NCBI GenBank assembly: GCA_013076295.1
Contig: RQOL01000394.1
Span: 62,001-126,000 of the forward strand
Length of the DNA stretch: 64,000 bases
From: Sanderia malayensis
Taxonomy: Eukaryota > Cnidaria > Scyphozoa > Semaeostomeae > Pelagiidae
Reading direction: 5' to 3'
Shown here one piece after another: positions 56,801 to 64,000 of this stretch; within the stretch, counting starts at the first letter, position 1; every line of letters begins with the position of its first letter. Both the position numbers and the translations under genes were made by a program. The notes beneath the pieces were generated by a model. That model was not told the origin of the DNA and made no database searches. It was given only the letters and a program-made list of their open reading frames with translations.

Positions 56801-57866
56801 CTCGCTGCGATCTAAAATGAAAGATGAACGATTAAATGAAAGATGAACGATTAAATGATCTAATTCTAATAGCGTGTGAAAAAGACTTTACAGACACTAT
56901 CCTGCTTGATAAAGTGTTGAAAACATGGCAAGAAAAGAAATGAGAAGACTTTCAATCAAATAAATTAGTGTAAAATTAGACTTTATGTTGACTTTTATTA
57001 AATATAATTTACAAAATATCGATTGTTTGTTTGCTTTGGTTTTTAAAACTATTACGTACCTAGTCTATCTACACGTTTTTTTTTTATAAGAAACCGGTTT
57101 ATAAGAAACCTAGATCTAGACGCCCTAAAATTTAAGAAACTTTTAGAACTACAAGGAAATATCTAAGAAACATTAGAAATTTCGGAAACACGTTTTCCCT
57201 TTACGGATTTAAAAAGTATCAACTACAGTGAGTATGTTTTATCTGCAAAGCATAACATTGTCGGCTCCACATGACGATTTTTCGCATTGACGATTTTTCT
57301 TTGTTATGATACTAATATTTTGCCACATTCACGTTTTTTTCTTCGTTTGCACTACAACTTTGTTCATTAAGTTAAGAAACTTTTAAGAAACTTTTAGAAC
57401 TAAAATGTGGCTAAAAATTAAGAAACTTTTACTACTAGGCCTTGAGCCAGGTTTCTTATAAAAAAAAAACGTGTACTCGTTTTACGAGGAAAACTTTCAC
57501 AGGGCAAAACTGTTTACACCCCCCCAAAAAAATTATGAAGTGACGTCCCTGATGGTATTTATCGTTAGAGTAACATTCAAATTGAAGTATAAGGGAAACG
57601 AAAATTTATATCCAACCTGTGTTTGGTTCTATGGTTGAACCAAGCTTCGATTTCAGGCCTAAACTAATGACCATTGTCTTCATTGTTTTCAATTCATCTT
57701 CAAATTTGATTCTCTGATCACTGAGTTGGTTTCCAAGTTTTATTGTCGCCAGAAAGCAACATATTGCAATGGCCAAAGAGATGGCAGACATGAGCCATGT
57801 TAGTTTGCAATTTTTACATTGCAGTTTATTGTTTTTCTGCTCCGCTTTGCTTTCCATCTTGATCAT
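53861..57866 (-). CDS. CniFL-like membrane collagen/Ig/fibrinogen-domain protein, copy 2
   Basis: Exons on the minus strand: 57866-57617 (TM anchor [20 protein letters not shown]), 55913-55314 (18 Gly-X-Y triplets and Ig1), 55106-54843 (Ig2: [20 protein letters not shown] ... [11 protein letters not shown]), 54490-53861 (fibrinogen C-terminal domain, TAA at 53861). The last exon shows [51 protein letters not shown] (calcium site), [11 protein letters not shown] and HYSNLNG. About 582 residues if five single-base losses in the last exon are errors; with them the frame is broken. Fibrinogen-domain proteins bind sugars or acetyl groups, and CniFLs are candidate innate immune receptors of anthozoans; ligand unknown. 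An uncleaved type II anchor suggests a cell-surface trimer. Confidence 0.8.
54636..54821. mobile_element. Pogo-like MITE related to 29182-29381
   Basis: Ends TACAGTCAAATCTGC and GACAGAGTTGACTGTA with TAATTCGAAC motifs. In the CniFL-like copy 2 intron between Ig2 and fibrinogen exons. Confidence 0.83.
56293..56700. mobile_element. Palindromic MITE of the TAAGAAACC family
   Basis: Ends TACACGTTTTTTTT and AAAAAAAACGTGTA; interior repeats of TAAGAAACTTTTAGAACTA. About 95 percent identical to 57070-57475. Confidence 0.88.
57070..57475. mobile_element. Palindromic MITE of the TAAGAAACC family, second copy
   Basis: Same ends and order as 56293-56700, same orientation. Both are in intron 1 of CniFL-like copy 2. 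Confidence 0.88.
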
Positions 57867-58366
57867 CGGATAATGAAAGTGAAAAAGCTCCTTTCAAGAC
57901 AATATTCTTCGGGGCGAAGGGAAAGCATGTCAGGGCAGGCAGTAACATGTCTGTTATCATGTCATAAGATTTTGAGGTTTCTCGAGTTTCGAATTATAAA
58001 TCAGATTTAACTCGGTTTTCAATATTTCACATCTTGACTTTTTTGCCAAGTCAGATTTGATGATGAGCATTTTTCTTCGACCGTTGTTTTCGCGTACAAT
58101 TCCTTACTCAAAGCAAATTCCAAGTTTCTACACTTGACAATTTAGGTTTTCATGATCAAGAAAGATATATATTTTGTTTTGTCGAATCACTAACAACTTT
58201 ATAAATAAAACTTTTAGTATAACAGTTCAGTATTTACGTATAAAACTTACTTAGCCCATTAAACAGACATGATTTCTAAACGTTTCACATGTTGCTTCGT
58301 TAATTTTCTGTAAAATTGCCACATTATTTTGTTTTGTAGCTACTATACATAAAGGCATACAAACAT

Positions 58367-58520
58367 ACATCCGTACATACATACATACATACATACATAC
58401 ATACATACATACATACATACATACATACATACATACATACATACATACATACATACATACATACATACATACATACATACATACATACATAGATACATAG
58501 ATACTTACATACATACATAA
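58367..58520. repeat. (CATA)n microsatellite, right
   Basis: About thirty tetranucleotides upstream of CniFL-like copy 2 and 80 bases before the first seen exon of ACP6 copy B. Confidence 0.97.
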
Positions 58521-58602
58521 ATGGTATACATACATACTACACATACTATACATTCATGTCTGCATAAGTGTAAACAAATATTTTCCACTCTTAATCTTGC
58601 AG

Positions 58603-61600
58603 CGTCAGGACAACGAATATCCTCAGAACAATCAAGTCCGCAAGGTGCATTTTAGCTGGAATATACGGAAAGACAACTTTGAAACGTGAGTGTCAAATAT
58701 TCTTATATTCCTTAATCTATTAAAAGATCTCAATTCATTTCAAGTCTCATCAAAGATTATGAAAGATTCTTCTTATACAAGATCAAACATTACGTCATTG
58801 TTTAAGAACAGCACCAAGGTTAACTATTTTTTATGAAATAGCACCAAAAGGGACCAGATGTTTAGTTTGCTATATACAGTGAAGTTCGTTATATGAGGGT
58901 CAATTGTATACTATGAAGCAGTTGAACAAGGGACCAGATGTTTAGTTTGCTATATACAGTGAAGTTCGTTATATGAGGGTGAATGGTATACTATAAAGCA
59001 ATTCAACAAGGGACCAGATGTTTACTTTGCTATATACAGTGAAGTTCGTTATATGATGGTTAATTGTATACTATGAAGCAGTTGAACAAGGGACCAGATG
59101 TTTAGTTTGCTATATACAGTGAAGTTCGTTATATGATGGTTAATTGTATACTATGAAGCAGTTCAACAAGGGACCAGATGTTTAGTTTGCTATATACAGT
59201 GAAGTTCGTTATATGAGGGTGAATGGTATACTATAAAGCAATTCAACAAGGGACCAGATGTTTACTTTGCTATATACAGTGAAGTTCGTTATATGATGGT
59301 TAATTGTATACTATGAAGCAGTTGAACAAGGGACCAGATGTTTAGTTTGCTATATACAGTGAAGTTCGTTATATGAGGGTTTATTGTATACTATGAAGCA
59401 GTTCAACAAGGGACCAGATGTTTAGTTTGCTATATACAGTGAAGTTCGTTATATGAGGGTTAATTGTATACTATGAAGCAGTTCAACAAGGGACCAGATG
59501 TTTAGTTTGCTATATACAGTGAAGTTCGTTATATGATGGTTAATTGTATACTATGAAGCAGTTGAACAAGGGACCAGATGTTTAGTTTGCTATATACAGT
59601 GAAGTTCGTTATATGAGGGTGAATGGTATACTATGAAGCAGTTGAACAAGGGACCAGATGTTTAGTTTGCTATATGCAGTGAAGTTCGTTATATGATGGT
59701 TAATTGTATACTATGAAGCAGTTGAACAAGGGACCAGATGTTTAGTTTGCTATATACAGTGAAGTTCGTTATATGATGGTTAATTGTATACTATGAAGCA
59801 GTTCAACAAGGGACCAGATGTTTAGTTTGCTATATACAGTGAAGTTCGTTATATGAGGGTTAATTGTATACTATGAAGCAGTTCAACAAGGGACCAGATG
59901 TTTAGTTTGCTATATACAGTGAAGTTCGTTATATGAGGGTTAATTGTATACTATGAAGCAGTTCAACAAGGGACCAGATGTTTAGTTTGCTGTATACAGT
60001 GAGGTTCGTTATATCAGGGTTAATTGTATACCATAAAGCAGTTCAAAAAAGGATGAGAGTTGGCTATATACTAGGAATTTCGAAGTGGCGGATGTCCCAA
60101 GCTCTCCATACCAATCTGATTGGAAATGGAAAGTCATTCGAGGAAGGGAATTTTCGAGATAGCGGGTGTCAAATAAATTCCCTCTGATGCTCAGGCGAGC
60201 ATAGTGAGCTACTGCCCCTTCCTATGTGGGATAGGAAGGGGCATGAGTGTTAGTGAATTGTCTAATCTTATTCCCCCTGAACGATTTAATCTCGAACATA
60301 CACCGCTCTACTAGAACTCTTTAATACGGGGGTTAACGTGAATTTTAATGATATTCTGCTCTTTTTCCATTTCAGACCCGATTACAATGATAACAAGCGT
60401 CAACGAGCACGAGTTCATGTATCCTAATTATTACTTCTGCAAAAACCTTAAACATTGGGCCGACATTGTCTGGTCTACTACTGCGGAGGTGCCTGGTCTC
60501 GTTAAATTCTGCACAGCTATTGGTAAACGACTCGGAATTCATGGAACTGTGGAGGAGTTAAGTATGGTTGCACTGCAGGACAACATTCACGCAAGATTGG
60601 TACGATTAAAGCTTTTAAGCTCAGCAAACTAAGTATCTTGTCCTCTATTCAACTGCTTCATAGCATACAATTAACCCCCATATAACGAACTTCACGGTAT
60701 ATAGCAAACTAACCATCTGGTTCCTTGTTGAACTGCTGCATAGTATAACATTCACCCTGATATAACTAACTTCGCCTTGAGTTAAAGAAATTTTTCTTCG
60801 TTTTAGGCCCATGGCCACTCAGTGCCTTCATTCTTGCTTGATAAATTCCCTGAAATCGAGAGCTTTGCTGTTCAAATACAATTGAGAGTAATAGCCGGCA
60901 CGGGGGATAGGTAGGTATTTATTTAGCAAATTATGCGTCGTCACTAAAAAGCGGAACAGCCCAAGACGAGCCTGAACATTGGAAAGAACTCTATATAGAT
61001 GTAAGTCGTGGGTTGTTCCGCTTTTTAGTAACGACGTCGCATTATGTCCTTACTTATTTTGCTTGCTATGCCCCGAACATAGAATTTATTTTTCTTAGTA
61101 CTCATTGGTATTTTCTTTTGTGACTGATGTATACGTAGACAGTTCCTTGAACGATAACAGCACATTATTTGCTGACACAGCGGACACTTTCGAGTTACGG
61201 ACAACTGTTTTTGCCCCTTAATTTTCAATATTTGGTAACCTATTTCCAATGGCAGCTGCTTTTCAACTCGAACATTTACACAACAGAGAAAATCGTTTGT
61301 CTCTTATATGTTCATTACAGATAGTTTTCAGTTTATGACAATGCACTCTGTTATCGAGTCACTAATTCCTTGCTCAATTTTTTGCTACCCGGGAGTAATT
61401 TTTTTTACCTTTATTTTTCTAGTCTGAGAATTATTCGCAATTCTATTGGAAATTTTGTGGAGAATATCTGCACGCAATTGGAAGACAAAATCCAGAATCA
61501 TAGGTAAGAAAAGAAAACTGCATTTTTAACTGAAACAACTGTCTCTAATTTGACTCGATTCTGATAAGCATGGAAGACTCCTTTAACAACTTAAACAACT

Positions 61601-63601
61601 GTCTCTACTTTGACTCGATTCTGATCAGCATGGAAGACTCCTTCAACAACTCAAACAACTGTCTCTACTTTGACTCCATTCTGATCAGCATAAGAGACTC
61701 CTTCAACAACTCAAACAACTGTCTCTTCCTTGACTCGATTCTGGTCAGCATAGAAGACTCCTTCAACAACTCAAACAACTGCCTCTACTTTGACTCGATT
61801 CTCATCAGCATAGAAGACTCCTTCAACAACTCAAACAACTGTTTCTACTTTGACTCGATGCTGATCAGCATAGAAGACTCCTTCAACATCTTAAACAACT
61901 GTTTTTACTTTGACTCGATTCTGATCAGCATGGAAGACTCCTTTAACAACTTAAACAACTGTCTCTACTTTAACTCGATTCTGATAAGCATGGAAGACTC
62001 CTTTAACAACTTAAACAACTGTCTCTACTTTAACTCGATTCTGATAAGCATGGAAGACTCCTTCAACAACTTAAACAACTGTCTCTACTTTGACTCGATA
62101 ATGATAATAATATTTTGATAAGCAAAGATGACTCCTTCAATAACTTAAACAATATCTCTACTTTTGTCGACGTCTGACCATAATTTGAAAGTTTTTTGTT
62201 TATTTTTCTAGTGGTTACAAGATGCTCATATTTTCTGCGCATGACACAACATTGATGGCGCTGCTCAAAGCCATCGGTGTCTATGACAACAAGTGGCCAA
62301 GGTTCTCTTCTGACATTAAAATTGAATTGTACAAGCAATCTGTAAGTCAAGCATTTTTTAACATTTTTTATTTCACCATATATTTCATATATTGCGTTAC
62401 ATAGATATAGCTGCATATGTTGCATAGATATTACTGTATATATTGCATAGATATAGCTGCATTTATTGCATATATATAGCTGCATACATTGCATACATAT
62501 AGTTGCATACATTGCATAGATATAGCTGCATATATAGCACAGGTATTGTTCCATACATTGCATACTAACAGCAGCATGCATTGCATAGGTATAGCTGCAT
62601 GTATTGTATAGATATAGCTGCATACATATGCATAGATATAGCTGCATACATTGCATAGATATAGCTGCATACATTGCATAGATATAGCTGCATATATTGG
62701 ATATAGCTGCATACATTGCATAGATATAGCTGCATACGTTGCATAGGTATAGTTGCATACATTGCATGGATATAGCTGCATACATTGCATAGATATAGCT
62801 GCATACATTGCATAGATATAGCAGCATACATTCCATAGATGTAGCTACATACATAGATATAGCTGCATATATCGCAGAGGTATAGCTGCTATTATTGCAT
62901 AGTTGTAGCTTCAATATTGTATATATCTAGCTGCATACATTGCATAGATATAACTGTGTACATTGCGTAGATATAGCTGCATGTATTGTATACATATAGC
63001 TGAATATATTACGTGGATATAGCCGCATATGTCACACAGATATAGCCATGTAAATTATTGTTTAAGTTGTAATCACTTTATAATTTTCTCACTAAACAAT
63101 GTTTTTATTTTTTAGATTGGTAAATGGTTTGTGAAGGTTTTATATAACGATAAGGTTCGGTCTGAGAAATTACTTTTTTCGATCGACACTTTTTGAATTT
63201 ATTCCCGACGCTCTGAAACGAGACTCAATGAATTATAATGACGTCATTTATCTGTTTCTCTTTCAGGAAATGAAAATACCCGGATGTGAATCGACGCTAT
63301 GCCCGGCTGATAGGTAAAATGGCTTTTTAAATTGATATAAATCTAACCTAAATCTAAGATATTTCGTTTGGTTAAAGGAATGGAACTTTAATAGTTGAAT
63401 CAAGCTTATCGACTGAAGCAATACAGTTGGCTTTCAAAGTAGAAACTGAAGTAGTTTTTAATTGAATATATGATACAGCTCTTGTTTCTATTTTGAAGGT
63501 TTTTTGAAAGGCTTGAAAAATACAGAGTGAAAGATTGGGAATCGGATTGCGGAATAAAAGGAGATTACAAAAAGGAAACATTTGCGATTGGGACAATCTG
63601 A
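58603..63601 (+). CDS. ACP6: ACP6-like lysophosphatidic acid phosphatase, copy B (N-terminal exons not found)
   Basis: Exons: 58603-58685, 60376-60599, 60807-60910, 61423-61503, 62212-62341, 63116-63154, 63267-63313, 63499-63601 (TGA). Phases agree throughout. The first visible exon encodes TNILRTIKSARCILAGIYG, matching the ACP6 segment before the YPNY region. The HD motif is in exon 62212-62341. Exons that should carry the start codon and the RHG catalytic motif were not found between this point and the CniFL-like gene that ends at 57866, nor elsewhere upstream to the gap. The copy may therefore be 5'-truncated, or its first exons may lie in missing sequence. Compared with copy A it has two extra 60-bp units in intron 4 and lacks part of the 80-bp repeat tract in the next-upstream intron. 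The intron 58686-60375 holds a long 80-bp array. No internal stop or frameshift is seen in the exons. Confidence 0.8.
58851..60055 (-). repeat. 80-bp minisatellite (family B), 15-unit array
   Basis: Fifteen units of exactly 80 bases. Variants recur with a three-unit (240-bp) period at the left end, showing amplification of blocks rather than single units. Located in the ACP6 copy B intron. Confidence 0.95.
60620..60780 (+). repeat. 80-bp minisatellite (family B), ACP6 copy B
   Basis: About two units; the corresponding place in copy A has four. The orientation is opposite to that of the neighbouring 15-unit array. Confidence 0.9.
61534..62160 (+). repeat. 60-bp minisatellite (family A), ACP6 copy B intron
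   Basis: Ten units; identical order to copy A plus two additional units with TTTAACTCG in place of TTTGACTCG. Confidence 0.95.
62400..63050. repeat. 23-bp tandem array, ACP6 copy B
   Basis: Counterpart of the array at 2041, with slightly different unit number. Confidence 0.95.
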
Positions 63602-64000
63602 GGAAAAATTGTACACCAAGAAAATAATGTCTTTGAAATTATGGTAAGAATTAGAAGGCATTTCGTGTGATTTTGATATCTATAGAAAATTTATGTTAAT
63701 TCTGGACGTAAATAGAAAATAGAAAATTTGCAGTGGAACTTTTTATTCCATGCTTTTGCATTCCATTATTCCATCAGTTCCATGTTTTATTGATAATCTT
63801 AGCTCTGTTGTGTTGGCTTGTCCCTGGAGGCATAATATAGCGAACAAAAATAGAATTCTTTCCCTATATAGTAAATATAGTAATTGAAATTGAAATTGAA
63901 ATTGAGTATAAATATTAATTTGATATGAAGTGAAGAATATTTGCATACTTTTAACTTGTTTTCAAGGGACTGAATTTCTAGTTATCAATTGTTAAAGTTT

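Larger units (their letters stand above)
54960..58500. repeat. CniFL tandem duplication unit, right copy
   Basis: Same order as the left copy but longer, because two ~0.4-kb MITEs sit in its first intron. Also ends in a CATA microsatellite, which probably mediated the duplication. Confidence 0.85.
60399..64000. repeat. Long duplicated segment, copy B
   Basis: Partner of 1-3616. It runs off the right edge of the window, so the repeat is at least 3.6 kb and could be the start of a second full period of about 60.4 kb. Confidence 0.95.

Noticed and set aside
53861..57866. Fibrinogen-domain protein as a venom component
   Set aside because: Some fibrinogen-domain proteins occur in venoms, but the membrane anchor, collagen and Ig domains fit a cell-surface receptor; nothing points to secretion.
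58851..60055. CRISPR-like regular array
   Set aside because: Units are contiguous 80-base repeats without unique spacers, in an animal intron.

Overview
The window is animal (metazoan) DNA, AT-rich, with short GT-AG exons, long repeat-filled introns and many small transposons. The best clue to the organism is a tandem pair of genes encoding a membrane anchor, a collagen-like Gly-X-Y stretch, Ig domains and a C-terminal fibrinogen domain. This resembles the cnidarian ficolin-like (CniFL) architecture known from anthozoans, so I infer a sea anemone or coral. This rests on gene architecture only.

Layout from left to right. 1-3218: 3' part of a lysophosphatidic acid phosphatase gene (ACP6-like, copy A). 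4466-18592: a giant PEAK-family pseudokinase scaffold gene, seven exons and about 3,160 codons. 20778-31425: a cation diffusion facilitator of the manganese type, with a decayed two-gene DNA transposon (THAP-DDE transposase plus SWIM protein) in its third intron. 32488-38649: a complete Rab27-like GTPase. 40276-41365: CHTOP, an mRNA-export factor. 42525-48265: the first 60 percent of an SLC6A18/19-like amino-acid transporter, cut by a 100-N assembly gap (48573-48672). 48673-51038: a CsRn1-like Ty3/Gypsy LTR retrotransposon on the minus strand, whose left part is lost in the gap. 51039-52731: a CniFL-like copy broken by that element. 53861-57866: a second CniFL-like copy with all exons. 58603-63601: ACP6-like copy B.

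All the host genes except the CniFL-like pair lie on the plus strand. They look like unrelated housekeeping and signalling genes (lipid phosphatase, adaptor pseudokinase, metal transport, vesicle traffic, mRNA export, amino-acid uptake), not a pathway cluster. Positions 1-3616 and 60399-64000 are nearly the same sequence, so the window either holds one period of a ~60.4-kb tandem duplication or, quite possibly because of the gap, a false haplotype duplication in the assembly.

The non-coding part is the most unusual. A 60-bp unit that encodes an open 20-residue repeat occurs as arrays in six intronic places. An 80-bp unit occurs in six others. Several introns carry tandem copies of their own splice sites. 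Several MITE families with TA-flanked inverted ends are scattered throughout. Single-base homopolymer losses cluster in the multicopy CniFL and retrotransposon sequences while single-copy genes are intact, which points to unpolished sequence rather than gene death.
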